Origin: Dactylonectria macrodidyma
Taxonomy: Eukaryota; Ascomycota; Sordariomycetes; Hypocreales; Nectriaceae
Assembly: GCA_020744425.1 (NCBI GenBank)
Contig: JAGMUV010000001.1
Location: 2,976,001-3,040,000, forward strand
Direction of reading: 5' to 3'
Length of the DNA stretch: 64,000 nt
Shown here: in pieces, positions 45,901 to 60,595 of the stretch
Numbering within the stretch: position 1 is the first letter of the stretch
Layout: every line of letters begins with the position of its first letter
Translations under genes and position numbers: made by a program
Notes under the pieces: model-generated
Database searches by the model: none
The model's input: the letters and a program-made list of their open reading frames with translations, nothing else
Told to the model about the DNA's origin: nothing

Positions 45901-48107
45901 TAAAGTAAATAAGATTTAAAATAAGTTAGGAAATAGTTACTTTATTAAATACTTAATAAATAATTAAAAATAAGAAGAACTTAGAAAAATATTAGAAGGG
46001 TATATAATAGCTAAGTTTAAATTACTTCTTACTCTTCTATAATTACTACTTACTATATTCTTCTATACTTTAGCTACTAGTCTTAATATAAAGAAGTATA
46101 AAGAAGGAGAAGTAAATAATAAGATTAGTTATAAAAAGGTTAATAAATAGTTAGTAAGATAAAAGATCTCCTTTAAAGCAGTATTCTTAACTAAAAGACT
46201 CTAATTATTAAAATACTACATGAATAACTGCTAAGCGGTCTATAGTAGCCTAGCCAGCTCTATTAGATCATTTAATAAAAGAAGTATCACTCGCCCTTAG
46301 ATCAAACTAAGTATAGGAAAGTAAGAAGCCTAGTAGAATAAGACGAGCTTTATAGTTATTATAGAAAAGCAAGAAGCCTAGTAAGATAGAATAAGCTCTA
46401 TACTTAGGGAGGAAAGGCAGCTTATTATTAGTATATATTAGTAATTATTAAAGCCACTTCCTAGCTTATATATAAAGAGATTAAATTATCTGTATTAAGA
46501 TATAATACTTATAGTTAAGAAGGTATATTTATAGAATTATATAGAGTTATAATTATAAATTAAAGTTACTAAGTCTATAGTAAAAGATTACTAAGTACTT
46601 AGCTATTATTAAGTTTATATTTATAAGCTTAATAAGTATAAGAGATTCCTAAAGATTAAAGCATGCTTTATAATGCATAGTAACTAGTAAGCAATCAATA
46701 GCTAAGAGACCTATATAATAACTCTAATAAGTATATCATTTAAGACCCTTATAGCCCTAACTAACTGTTTTAACTATAATATATTATAATATAATATAGT
46801 TAATACCTTTATATATATAAAGCTTAATAAAGAGATTTATATAGAAATGCTTAGAGGATATTAAAAGCTAGGAATGATCCTAAAGCTATAAAAAGCCCTC
46901 TATAGTCTTAGATAATTGCCTCTTTTATAGTAAAAGCACTTTAAAAAGGGTTTACTACTAGCAGGCTTTTACTAAGTACTAGGTAAGGACTATTACTAGC
47001 TTTATAAGGATATTATCTTCTTCTTCTATATGAATAATTATATCCTCTGCTTTCTAAAGTAAGTCAAACCCTAAGTAATATTACTAATAGAAGACTTATA
47101 GAAGACCTATTATCTAGAAGGAGGCAAGCTTCTGTAGTAATTCCTAGGGATCGAAGTAATCTAAGACTATAAAAACTGTCGCCTATAGTTCTTATAGTCC
47201 TCCTATATTAATAAGATATGCTAACTGCTTGCTGATTATATACTAAGACTACGAACGATGACTCTTATAATATAGGAAGAACTATTACTCTATAAAGAGA
47301 TCGCTAGCTCTAGAAGCGTCAATCTTTATTAATATAAAGTCAGAATGATTATATATATAGCTATAATGACCTAACTGAATGTAGTATTTATAGTAAGCTG
47401 GCTAGCTAGGTTTAATCAGAACCTAGGGCTATAGTACTATTAAGCGGCCAATTAAGCCTTATAATACTTTATTAAAACATACAGTCTTTCCCTTAAATAT
47501 AATACGATCTCTAAATATAAAGAAGATAGCTTATAAGTAGTTTTTAATATAAGTTTTATAAATAACTTAATAGACTATTAGAGCTTATAAGCCTTTATTA
47601 TAAAGCTATTTAAAGGGGTTATATTATAAAGAGTAAATAAGCAGGATATAGTTATAATATTAATAACTAAAGCCAAGCTACTTACTTTATCCTAGGCTAC
47701 TAAAAAAGCCCTCTTTATAAATAGACTTATTTTAATATTAAAAATTAATTTATCTTTACTAACTGCTTACTAAGTGACTGCCTTACCTTTAAGAGTTACT
47801 ATTAAGTGTAATAATAAATAGACTATCTGACTAATTATAGTAAAGCTTATATAGTTATAAATAAAGTTATAATATATTAATATTTATAATTATTAGCTTA
47901 AGTAAGAGATATTAGAAGAAAAGATTAAAGTAATCTACACTCTGTTAATATAATTACTTACTAATAGCTTAATGAAGAGCTTACTAAAAGAGGCATTTAC
48001 TAAATTCACTTAGTAGTTTAAACTAATAGATCTCTTTAATTAATTAGAATAACTAAAGAAAGATAAAAAGCATAGCTTAATAGTAATACTCTTAAGCTAA
48101 AGGGGCA

Positions 48108-48316
48108 TATTAAATTAGATTATATATAAAGTACTTAATTAAGCAGTTATATAGTAATCTTTAGAGTTAAGACTGCCTATTAGTATAAATACTTTAGGCC
48201 CTTACTTTTAATAGTAATTAGAACATATATATAGTTACGGCCAGGAGACCTCCTAGATATATACAGATAATACACACACAATTAAGTCATCTAAGTGCTA
48301 TACAAGCTTTTTAATA
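48108..48316 (+). repeat. 3' LTR of the copia element
   Basis: 209 bp, directly after the purine tract and followed by the ACTTG duplication. Confidence 0.88.
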
Positions 48317-48599
48317 ACTTGAATCGAATCAAATGCATTTCTTATAGATTCAATATATATTAAATGCTAAGATTTAATTGGATTTAATTTAAATTTAATT
48401 AAATATATAATAAATCCTATAAAAATAGAAAATGTTAGATACTATAAGATATTATATAATATTATATAACTTTAAGAAAGATATAGTAAAACTAAGTTAA
48501 TTAAGTAAGTAATAAAAGAAAGCTATTAAGTAGATTATATATTACTTATATCCTTTAATAATATAAGTATATTAACTTATTAGCTATTACTAAGGCTAA

Positions 48600-51500
48600 G
48601 TAATAGTAGTAAAGGTATATAGATTCTAGCTTTATTTTATAATTAAATATACTAAGCTATTATTACTATTTCTTTCTTTAGCTAGCTTCTTAATAATACT
48701 ATTATATATCTTATATTATTAAACGTCCTTTTACTCTTTATAGATAATAATAGAATAATAAGCATATTAATAGCTATTTAAAATAGTTATAAGTACTAAT
48801 TAATATTAACTTTCTACTAATTAATTAATCTACTCTTATAATAGTAACTATAGATAATATCCTCTATATAGTACTATATATATTCATTATTAGCTATTAT
48901 TACTATAGTTATTTATTTTATCTTATAAGCACTTTTATAAGGATTAGATAATATAAAAGTTTAGCTTAATATTAAACTAACTATACTCCTAGAAAGCCTT
49001 CTCTTAATATAATCTATTAATGCTTTATTAATTATAGTAAGGACTTTATAATTAATATCGCATTCTTTATACATCTCTTAGATCTCTAATAACTTCTCTT
49101 TATGATTAGATCACTAGCTCCTAGCCTTAGGGGAAGGCACTTAAGACTATAGTTAATTAAGAAAGCATTACTTCTTTACTAAATTAAAGATAATAGTACT
49201 TATATAAGTAGCACTAGTTAGATAACTATAGTACTTAGATAGCTTTATTTACCTAAGCGTAATAAAGATCTTAAGTAATTTTTAAGTTTTATTATTAAGC
49301 TTATTATAAATAGAAACTTTAATATCCTTCTTCTCCTTACTTACTAGGTCCTTAACTTCTTTAAAGATTATACTCTTAATAGTACTTTTAAAGTAATTAA
49401 GTAGGATCTTAAAAATAAGGAAGTACTTATTAAAATTACTATAAGTCGACTTAGTACTAAGAATACTACTATTCTAAAGTTACTTAGTAATGACTTTAAA
49501 AGGCTTTAGAAGCTTAATAAGTATCTTAATAACCTTCTAGTTATATGCACTTAGTTAGTATTCTAGAACTGCTAGCCTTATCTTCTTATAAGCACTCTCA
49601 GTCTTTTAATAGTTTTAAACGTTATTAAAGAAAGTACTAAGTGCTAAGTAAAGAAGAAAAGCCCTCTTTATTATATATATATCCAAGTCCTATTAAGTAG
49701 CGTTATTAAAGACCTAGTAGAGTATAGATTCCTTACTAAACTCCTTTTATTAAAACTAAAGAAACTGCTTATATAATTATAGATTTATTTATAGCTAGAT
49801 CCTAATATTATAGAGCATTCTTAAAGCACTATACTGATTATACTCCTTAAAAGTAGTACTATTAATCTTATCTAGAGCTAGGTAAGATAATATAAAGTCC
49901 TTATAAGGGTTATTAATAATATTATCTTATATATCTTTATTTATATTATCTTCTATCTTCTTATCCAGGGCCTTATTAATAGCTTAATTAACTTATTCTT
50001 TATTACTATCTTAATTATTACTATTAGCTACTATAATTACTATGAAGTTCTCCTGCTTTAAGCTACAAAGCATAGTATACATATAGAGGTTAAAGATATA
50101 CACTATATAGTAAATCCATTACTCTTTAGAAGAAAAGCTATATTTAAATATAAAATCATTAATATAAGTATTATTATTAGTAGTATTATTAAGTATAAAG
50201 TACCTAACCCTATTAAGGTCATTAATTTACTAGAATATAAGCATATTAGTTACTTTATTAGTAAGTAATATACTTATATATTACTTATAGAGAGGTTAAA
50301 GTCTAAGGAGGATTCAGTACTAAATGAAGTTATAATTAATAAACTAAGCATTAATTCTAAAGAATAAGATATAAGATTTTAATATCTAGCTATTAAAAGA
50401 GAAATAGATTTAAAATTAAATACTGCGTAATACTTTAATTACTAGCCTAATAGTACTTATATACTTAGATTTAAATATATAAAGAAGTATCTTTATAAAG
50501 GGAATAAGGGCCTTATTAAAGAGCGGGTTATTATAAAGTAAGACCTATTAGAATTGCTTAGTATTAATAGTCTTAAATAGTAAGTTATAGTATATAATTT
50601 AGTTAAAGAGGAATAATTAAAGGTCTTTAATATAGAATTTTTTATATAATTTACTAAGAAGAAACTGATTATTAGGATTATTAAAGTTAGTACTAAGGAA
50701 GTAGTTAATAGCCTAGTTATATAATAATATGCCTCCCCCACTATAGTGCATAGCTTTATTCAGAGCCTTTTAAATTAGTATAGTATTAAGCCCTAGGCTA
50801 AGGGACTTACTATAATTCTATGGGTTTTATAAAGGTATTTCTTAATAAACACTCTTATTAAGTAGATAAAGTAGAAATCTGACTTCTTCTTAAACCCTTA
50901 GGTAAAGCAGTCTATATAAATCTATTTTAATTTATTAACCTATTAATAAGTAGAATAGTCCTTAATATAGTACTCATATTACTATTACTATGCTCTTATA
51001 TCTTAACTACTTATATAGCGCTTAAATCCTAGCTATTTTGCCTATTTTTAATAGTTTTAGAATATCTAATTAATTTTAATAAAGTCTATAACAGTCTTAT
51101 AAGGATAGAGAGATAGAGTTATTAGTAATAATGCTATTAGTAAAGATAAAAACTTAATAAGTTCTATTACTCTTAGCTAATTTAAAGGGTATAGGCTTAA
51201 TAAGAATATTTTAAAAGATATTATATTATAGTTTAGCTTATTAAGTATTATAAATAAATCAGTCTTATAAGTCCTCTAAGCTAAATAGGGCTATTAGAAG
51301 CTATTAAGGCTATAAACAGGCTTAAGTTATACCTATCTATAGTAAGATATATAAGTAATACTTAATAGTATATATATATTATATATATTAATATAAAATT
51401 CATAAAGTAGTCTAATATTATTAAACTTATTAAGTCTTATATATAAGAATAAATAAAGTTACAAGTAAGTAATATAAATAAAGATTTTAATTAGTGTATC

Positions 51501-51900
51501 TTAATATAAAGGAGTGGAGCATAAGGATACTAGAGTTAGGAAACTACTAACCTTCCTTTTAATAATTAGTATAAGAGAACTCTTTTAAGTATTAGTCTAC
51601 TAAGCCTCTTAGTACTATATAACTAGCTAATTTATAAATCCTGGGTCTATAACTAAGCTTTTTAGCTATTAGGTCTTAATTCTTCTTTATTCTTCTTAAC
51701 TTAAAGACCCCTATTAGCCAATATTATATTACTATATATAGAATATAAGAATGTATTACTTTAATTTAAACTAATCCTTATTAGTACTAACTTTGCATTT
51801 ATTCTTATTCTATTCTACTAATAAGGATTGATTTTTTTAAGCTCTTTATAAACTGGCATATATAAGGCAAAATAGTAAGGACTTAGTGAATAAGTATAAG
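48600..51900 (-). pseudogene. hAT transposase, RIP-mutated
   Basis: On the minus strand a protein reads through frequent TAA/TAG. The N-terminal part near 51730-51560 reads GVFKLRRIKKN...KLSYRPRIYKLASYIVLRGL. The middle part (50050-49400) has ...AYNQKVIKILIKLLKPFKVI... like the hAT region before the dimerisation domain. The C-terminal part near 48850-48640 reads QLFQIAINMLIILLLS then RTFNNIRYIIVLLR, the mutated form of the hAT dimerisation signature. Length about 1,000 codons. It is presumably the transposase of the element that split the erdS-like gene. Confidence 0.75.
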
Positions 51901-52351
51901 AAGACTATACATTCTATATTCTTTAAAGGAAATTCTAAGTTAGAAGTATTTACTTAATTATATATTAATTAATATAAAGAGAGGCTCTTAATAAGAGAAA
52001 TCTAGAAATACTTTTTTTTTATTTTTTTTTATAAAAATATATATTCTTTTAATCCTATTAAAATATTAATATATATTTAAAATAACTAATTTTAAATATA
52101 GTAATACTAGGCTTATAATTACTAGCTTACTTTATACTATATTATTAAGAGAGTATTACTAGCCTTATTTAATTTATAATAAAAGTATTAGTATTTTCTA
52201 ACTTTATAAATTAGATTTTATAGTTAAAATAACTTATTCTTTAATATCTTTTATATAATATATATTCTTTATAAATATTAATTAAATGCCTTATTTAAAG
52301 CTATAAATTAAATTACTATTAAAATTTTATCTAGTATTTAATTATAAATTA

Positions 52352-52734
52352 TATAACGGTCGGGCTTACACTAAGGCTCTAGAGTAAGTCTAAGGCGTGT
52401 AGTGTTTATAATTAAGTAGATTAGGAATGTTATAGTAAGTAATATAGGTCACAGTCTAGTAATAGTAGAATAGTAGATTTAATATAACTAAGTGTATTAA
52501 TAGCTAGTAAGGCTATTTTTATAAAAGTGCTAAATGAATGTGCTTATATACTAAGGTAATCCTAATAGATTATAGTTTAGGATTATAATCCATTTCTTAG
52601 GATTATAATTAAAGATTGTAATTTATTATTAGGATTATAGTTAAGGATCGTAATTTAATAGGATTAGTTAGAAATTAGTAAAGTAAGTATGTTTTAATTA
52701 GTATTATATAGTCTATATAGACTGGGCTATAATA
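52352..52734 (-). repeat. 3' LTR of the chromovirus
   Basis: 383 bp, aligned end to end with 60213-60595. Contains direct repeats of AGGATTATAGTTAAGGATCG-type words. Confidence 0.9.
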
Positions 52735-55700
52735 CGATATCTCCCCTCTATTAGTCTTATCTTTAAGACTATATAAATAGGCCTTATATAATTTCTAATA
52801 TTAGTCTATAACTTCCTTCTATAAATATTCATAAATATACTAATATAATACTATAATATATAATAAAGTAAAAGGTAAAGAAAGTAATTAAAAAAATAAA
52901 AAAGATAACTAAGTATAAATCTCTTTAAAATTTTACTAAGCTTAATAACTATATTATTAATATACCTTATACTTATTATTTTAAGCATAAGATTAAGTAT
53001 TAGATAAAGGATATTAGTCATTTTAATTATTATAAGGAATATATTTATTATAGTTAGTCTTATAATAGTATCTATATAGTATCTTTATATAAAGTATTCC
53101 TTCCTTCTTTAGTAAGTTTATACTAATATTTCTTTAATAAACAGGCTAATTAATTAATAGAAAAAGCTTACATAAGAGGAGGAGGAAGCCAGTAATTAAA
53201 TCATACTTATCTATAACCAGCTAGCTAAACTGTAAGCATCTTTAGTAATAGTAGTGAACTGTTTGGCTTAAATTAGGAAGATTAAGAAGAAAGTAAAGGA
53301 ATAGGGTTCTGATTTATTTAAATAGGGGATGTAAGAATTAGATAAGGAGGACGGAGTCCTTCTTATATTAGAGGCTTATAAGAAATAGGTAGTTTATAAC
53401 CTAAGGTCATTAGGTATTCTAGATGAGACTAATTAGTCTACTTTTAGTCTTAAGGGCGATTTTAGTAATATTAGGTCTTTAATTAAACCTAGTGTTATTA
53501 GTGAAAGTTCTTTAGTAAGTACTGTATATAAGTAAGGTTTTTAGTAGGTTCTTATTAATTACTGCTTTTAGAGTAATTCTTCTATTTAATAAGGTATTTA
53601 GTCTTATTATTTCTAATTCATATATTATAGATCTTTTTAACTTTATATTCTTCTAATCCTTTAACTTTAGTCTTATATTTATTATTATATTTAGTGTAAA
53701 TTATATTTTTCATAGTTTTAAAGAGTGAGATATAGAAGACTAAGTAAAGTCTGACTTTTAATAATAAGTCTAACTAGTAGTTATTTTCTAAGATTCTTTT
53801 AATGATTTTATAGGGTCTGATATATTTATAGTCTAGTTTTTTATTTTCTTATTTTATTTTAATGTTTTTTATAGCAAAGTATACTATATCTTCCTCTTAG
53901 AAGGATAGTCTCTTTATCTATTTTTTATTATAGTATTTTTTTATCTAGTTTCTAATAAATTCAAGTTTAGTCTTTATTTCTTTATATAGATTTTTTAATT
54001 TTTCTAATATAAAGATAGCTTTAAAAATAATTAATCTATTATAACTTACTTTATAAGTATTAGAAATAAATCTAAAATTAGTATATACTAGAGTGAGTTT
54101 TATGCTTTTATAAATAATTATATTATAGCTTAACTATATAATTAATAGCTTCTTAACCTAATCGTTTTATTTATAATTAATATAGTATTAAAAATATTAT
54201 TTTAGTATTTAGTTTATTTATTCTATCTAATTATTAGTCTATAGTTAGAAAGCTATAAAGAGTTAGTAGTTTAATTCTAAATAGTCTATTAGTACTTACT
54301 AAAACTTAAAAATAAATAGGGGTTTTCTATTAAAAAGAATTTCTAAAGATAGCCTATAAGTACTAATAATATTTCTTAAGAAGATATAAGCAAACTGCTC
54401 TATATCTGTTAATTCTTAATAAAGTATAAAATAAGAAAATTTCATAAGTCTATTTATAATAATAAGAATACTATTATAAAGAGTTCTAATTATAAGATCC
54501 TCTAATAAGAGTAGTTTCATAATAAAATCTATTATAATAGAGTCCTATAGTCAGTTTATAATTAGTAAGGATTATAATTCTCTATATAGTTTATAGTATT
54601 ATACCTTAGTCTTTATATAAAAGTTATATTATTAAATAATGATTTAAATTACTACTTTTATCCTAAGGAATTTATAAGTCATTCTAACTCTATTAAGGGT
54701 TTTATTAACTCCTTAGTATCTATATAATAAGTATTTATAGATTTCTTATATAAGTTTATATTATAATTCTTTAAGAACTTATTACTTCTTTATTTATTTA
54801 TCTTTAGATAGTATATTATTATACTCTTAGATTTATCTAAGTAGTGGATTTCCTTATTCTACTAAGTGTTATATTATAGTAATCATTCTAAAGATATATA
54901 ACTAATCCTTAGAGCATTTAGAGCATTATACTATTAAATCCTTTATAGTTGTATATATATTTTCTATTATATAGAATTCCTTTATTTATATAATAGCTTA
55001 AGTAGATATCCTATTATATGCCTAATTATAATAGTATTATATAAGGTAATTCTTTATATTATCTAGTATAATAATTCTACTATTTTTACTTTATTTAATA
55101 TACCTCTTCTAAGAGTAGCTATTAGTAACTTAGTTAAATTAGTAATTATTTAGTTCTTTTAGCTTCTTTAAGTATTCTACTAATAGTTACTTTAATAAGT
55201 AATACTTTAAGCATTCTTTAATTATATTATAAAGCGCTTTATTAAGTCTATAGGTTTAGTATATTTTTATAATATATTATTATAATATATTAATATTTTT
55301 ATTATATAGTCCTTTTATATATAAGTCTTATACTATTTAGTATTAGAAGCTATTAAGGATAATAATAAGTCTATCCTTATATATAACTTTCTTAATATAA
55401 CCTTAGGCCTAGTCTATCTAATAAAATACTAGTCTATTATTCTAGATTAGTTCTAAGTATTCTAGTTATAAAGGTATTATTCCCTTTTAAGCTTTTATAA
55501 CGAATTTCTATTTTAAGTATCCTTTAAGTATAAAGTATAAGAGTTATTTATTAACTATTCTTTTATTATTATTAAAGTCATATTATTAACTAATAGTATT
55601 AGCTCTTCTATTTTCTAAGCCTTTATAATAAATAATAGTATAATTAAATTCTAAAAGGTATTTAGCATATTATAATTATTATTTACTAAGTTCTTAAGTA

Positions 55701-58700
55701 ATAATAAAGTATAAGATATTCTTATAGTCTATATAGACCTTAATCTTATATTTACTTTTTAAAAAGTAATATTAGAATTCCTTAAAAGTATTAATAATTA
55801 TAAGGAATTCTTTATTATAAATAGGGTAGTTAAGTTCTATATTATGCATTTTATAAGAGAAGAAGGCAATAGGGTATAATACTCTATTATTATCTTATTA
55901 TCTAATTTAAGCGCTTTATATAAAGTCTGAAGAGTCTATTTTTAATTCGATTTCTTATTTAAGATTAAAAGTTACTAGAATAGGTTTGCTTAATATAATC
56001 TCTTTAATTTTATTAAATACATTTTCTATAATAATATCCTATTTAAATTCTACTCCTTTTTATATAAGGTTAGTAAGTAGTATAGTATATTTACTAAACC
56101 CTTTAATAAATTTTTAATAGTAATTAGTAAATCTAAAGAAGGCTTATACTTTTATAATATTTATTAGTTTTAACTATTTACTAATAATAGTAATTTTCTT
56201 TAGATCTATTTTAATCTTATTATAAAAGATTATATATCTAAGAAATTCTACTTTTAAAGTATAGAAATGACTTTTCTTTAATTTAACTAATAACCTATAG
56301 TCTTATAATACTTATAGTACTTTATAAATATATTTAATATATTCTTCTTTTATTTTAAAAAAGATAAGAATATTATTTAAATAGTATATAATAAATATAT
56401 TAAAGTACTTATATAATATATTATTAATTATTTATTAAAATATAGTTAGTATATTTATAAGTATAAAAGGCATAATAAGGTATTTATATACTTTAAACTT
56501 CATTCTAAAAGCAGTTTTCTATTTATATCCTTCTTTAATATAGATAAGGCTATATGCATTTTTAAGATCTAGTATTATAAAGAACTTCATTCTATAGAGT
56601 CAGTCCTTAAGCTTTATAATAAGTAATAATAAGGTTCGATCTTTTAGTATAATATTATTTAAATAGTAGTAATTCATAATAAGTCAGAATTTATTATTCT
56701 TTTTAAGAATGAATATAACTAAATAGCTAACTAAGGACTTTAATATTCTAATATATCCTTTATATAGTATATTTTTAATATATTCTTTAAGTATTTATAA
56801 TTATATTTTATTAAGATTAAAAATCTTATAGAATGTAAATAATGCTTTATCTTTTAATATAATTTTATAGTTCTATTAACTGAATTCTAATAATCCTATC
56901 TTAAGTTCTTTTATAAAGAGTTTTTTATAAATATAGTATTATACTAATATATTCTTAAGCCTATTATCTTTAGGATTTTCTTATTATTCTTTTTTCTATT
57001 TCTTAAGGTCTTTATTTATTTTTTTAAACTATTATTAAAAGCATTTAATCGTTTTTTAAAGTATGTTTTTCTTGCCTTTCTAATACTTATATCATATTTC
57101 TATTAAGAGTAATAAGGTATCTATCATTTCCTTATATAAAGTCTTATTCTTACTATCTTTAAGAATTAAGATTAGAGATTCTCTTTCTTCTAAGTTACTT
57201 TTATTATTACTAGAGAGTATATTATTATTATTAACTAGTACCTGGCTAGTTCTTTAGTTAATATATAGATTATATTTTCTTAACTATAGATACTTAAGTA
57301 TAATATTATAATACTTTATTAAGATAATATTAAAAGTAATACTTTAGTTCTTTTTATTAATAAAAACCTTTAAGTAATTAAGTTCTTTAGTAATTTATCT
57401 ATCTTTATAATTAAATATATTATCTTTAAGATTATATAATATATAAGCTTCCTTCTTATACTTTTATAATAGTTTTAGCTTATTAACCACCTTTAGGTTA
57501 ATATAGTCTGCTTTAGCTTTACTATTTACTAATATAGTAAGTTATATACTATTAATTCACACTTTTAGCTCAAGTGTCTTTCATTTTATTACTATTTATA
57601 CTATATATAGAGCTTTTAATAGAGGTAATTTTCCTTTTATATTATCACTTATTTATCGCTTTTTTATAAATAGTATTTATTATTTTTTACTAGTAATACT
57701 TATATTTACTTAGTATAGTTAGTTATTAAGTCTTTTTATTTATCTTATTATATATACTATAAGTTAATCTTAACTTAAATATAAATTAAATAGTCTTTTT
57801 TATTATATTATATTAGGTTTATTAGTCCTTTAATATATTTTAAAAGGAAAAACTTATTAGAATATTCTAGGATTATAATCTTATTAATAGGTTTAAAACT
57901 CTTTATTTAATAGCCTTTAATTTTATTATAAAGGTATAGTATAAATACTAAGTAATCTTCTAATTATATAAGAAAGTAATTATTCTTTTACTTACTATAA
58001 ATATACTTTTTATAATATAGGTTATAGTATAAGATCTATATAAGTTTATAATATTAAAAGTTATTTATTCTAATATAAGGGTTATCTAAGAATTCTTCTT
58101 AGAGTATTTTCTTATTACTTTATACTTTAAGCCTTAATTAAGTATAGATATAGAGATCCTCTTTAGCTTAAGGTTCTTATCTTTCTTTAACTATTTACTA
58201 GTATCGATCTTCATTACTTATCTATATATAGATTCCTTATAGATCGATTTCTACTATATTCTACTATTCCTTTACTTTTATTAAAGACTCCTTATACTCC
58301 TTATAGTAAGGGTCTGTTCATTTATTATCACTACTATCTAGGTATTCATTCATAAGTATGAGGATAAGCTCTAGTTTCTAACTGAGTTATTCATCCAGGA
58401 TGCAATAAGCTTCTAAGTACTATCTGCCTTTAGCTATTCTACTTCGTAAGAGTTTATAGTACTTATTAGTACTAGTATTTTATCATTTGCTACCTTACTT
58501 AGGTTTCTTATTATTATAGAGTTTATTCTAAATCTATTTGCCTTTCTTAGAAAATACTACTAAGCACTCATTCTTTATATAACCAGTTTATTAATAGTTA
58601 TAATTATTGTTTATTTATATAGCTTGGGTCTTAAGTAGCTAGAAGGTTGCGCTAAGTGCGTTTCCTAATTAACTATAATTTACCTTAACTTAGCTTAGCT

Positions 58701-60212
58701 ATCTATTAAGGATTTCTTCTTTAACCTTCTCTTAATAGGATTCGCTATCTTTTAGGATAGGTATAAATTATATGCATTTATCGCCTTTCTTAACTATAGT
58801 AAGAGTTTTTCTATTTACAGTTTTTATTATAAGTCGGCCTTCCGGGATGGGGTCCTATTATTTATTAGCTTCTCTAGCTGCCTTGCGTTCAGTATATTAT
58901 CTTTAGGCGCTTTCATTTTTATAGTCTAGGCGCCCTTGTTTTTCTACTATTATTTCTTTTACTAATTATTATGCCTATTTGCCTTAGTAAGCTTCCCTTC
59001 TAGCTTCTATTTTATCTTATTATTCATTTATCTTAGGTTTGGATTCAGAGTTAATTATATTTTCTTTAGCTTTACTAAATATATTATAATAGCTGCTTCT
59101 AATTATAGTAAGGGTCTTAAATAAGTACTAGTAGTTAATAGATCAGAGGTTCTTACCTTCTAATATAAGCTTATGCTTTTAGTTTATCTTAAGGCTCTAG
59201 TACTTATTCTTAAAGTACTCTATTTTACTATAATTCTAGTATTTAACCTTAGAATAGTCCTATTAAACTGCTTTAAGTTCTATAAGTCTAGCTTAAATTC
59301 TATAAAAAGTATTAACCTAGTTTTTATCTTTCTGATTATCTTAGTTCTTAGGGTAATACAGATTATAATTACTTTTTTAGCCTCTTTATTAGTTCTTAGC
59401 CTTCTCTCTTTATCTTTTATACTATTATTCGTCAATCTTAATAGCTATAGTAATATACTTAATAAGTATATTAAGTTAATTAGCTTTATATAGTTTATTT
59501 TTAACTTTTTCTTTAAGTCTTTAATAAAAGATTTTTATAAGTATATTATTATCTTATTCTAATTTAGAAGTAACTTATTAGAATATAATAGTATAAGTAA
59601 TAGTAAATTGGATTTATTTAATCTTATAGATCTTAGTTATTACTTACCTTTCCTTATTAACTATACTAAAGGTATTTTTAATTACTTTTTTAAAATTCTC
59701 TTAGTCTATAAATATATTAATAGTATTTTAGTCCTAGCTAGCCTTATTATTATTTAAAAAGTCCTTTATAATTAGTTTAAACCAGTCTTTAGTATTCTTA
59801 ATTATTAAGTTATTTATAAATAATAAGCATACTTTAAATAATATAAGATATTATAAGAAGAATTAGAAGTACCCCTTTATCCTAATAATAAATAGAATTA
59901 TATCACTTAGTGAACTATTAAATAGTTCAGGCTTTAGTAGCTTAATCATTTCTCTTAAGTCATAGTCATTATTCGTAGTTATAGTAAGTACTATAGCCAG
60001 TTAATTCTACACTTATTACTATAGAATTTAAATAAGGGCGTAAAGTTACTAGACCTCTATTACTATTTCAGTATTACTTAGTAAGGATATATATACTAAT
60101 AGTATAGGCGCATTACTTAAGATAATAAGAATTCAGTTTATTCTAAATATACTAATAGTATAAAGTATTACTTAGGTTAATATAATAATATACTAAATAA
60201 GAGCTATTAATA

Positions 60213-60595
60213 TATAATAGTTAGGCTTATACTAAGGCTCTAGAATAGGTCTAAGGCATATAGTATTTATAATTAAGCAGATTAGAAACATTATAATAAG
60301 TAATATAAGTCACGGTCTAATAATAGTAGAATAGTAGATTTAATATAACTAAGTGTATTAATAGCTAGTAAGGCTATCTCTATAAAAGTGCTAAATAAAT
60401 ATACTTATATATTAAGGTAATCCTAATAGATTATAGTTTAGGATTATGATCTATTTCTTATGATTATAGTTAAGGATCGTGATCTATTATTAGGATTATA
60501 GTTAAGGATCGTAATCTAATAGAATTAGTTAGAAATTAGTAGAGTAAGTATGTTTTAATTAGCATTACGTAGTCTGTGCAGACCGGGCCGTAACA
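60213..60595 (-). repeat. 5' LTR of the chromovirus
   Basis: 383 bp. Retains the outer end GGGCCGTAACA; its R-U5 half also matches the LTR at 11914. Confidence 0.9.

Larger units (their letters stand above)
42786..48316 (+). mobile_element. Ty1/copia retrotransposon, RIP-mutated
   Basis: Two 209-bp LTRs (42786-42994, 48108-48316), TGTTAGATTGG...CTAATA (originally TAACA), with the 5-bp duplication ACTTG (42781-42785, 48317-48321). A purine tract AAAGGGGC precedes the right LTR, so it runs on the plus strand. Gag-like codons run from about 43100 to 43900. RT is at about 46700-47250: FFFYMNNYIL (FYVDD-type site with D-to-N from RIP) near 47015-47050, then EGGKLL..FLGIEVI near 47115-47160, typical copia wording. 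RNase H follows to about 48050. No frame is intact. It is inserted in the hAT subterminal repeats. Confidence 0.9.
52352..60595 (-). mobile_element. Full-length Ty3/gypsy chromovirus, RIP-mutated
   Basis: Two 383-bp LTRs (52352-52734, 60213-60595) and the perfect 5-bp duplication AATTA (52347-52351, 60596-60600). The right outer end is TAACA, the mirror of TGTTA; the left outer end is TATAA after RIP. A purine tract AGAGGGGAGATATCG next to the left LTR gives minus orientation. Minus-strand order: gag-like region (about 60200-58800), RT at about 56730-56330 (LDLKNAYSLIYIKEG, then YYLNNILIFF for YLDDILIFS), integrase with a QTNNQIE (QTNSQTERVN-type) segment near 54240-54160, and a chromodomain at about 53655-53500 (EEYKVKKIYNI...KYLIK.KNY...EPTKNL). 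All frames are broken, so it is inactive. Confidence 0.92.

Noticed and set aside
50493..50741. 82-codon frame in the AT-rich block
   Set aside because: Chance opening in a RIPed transposase remnant; no start context or similarity.
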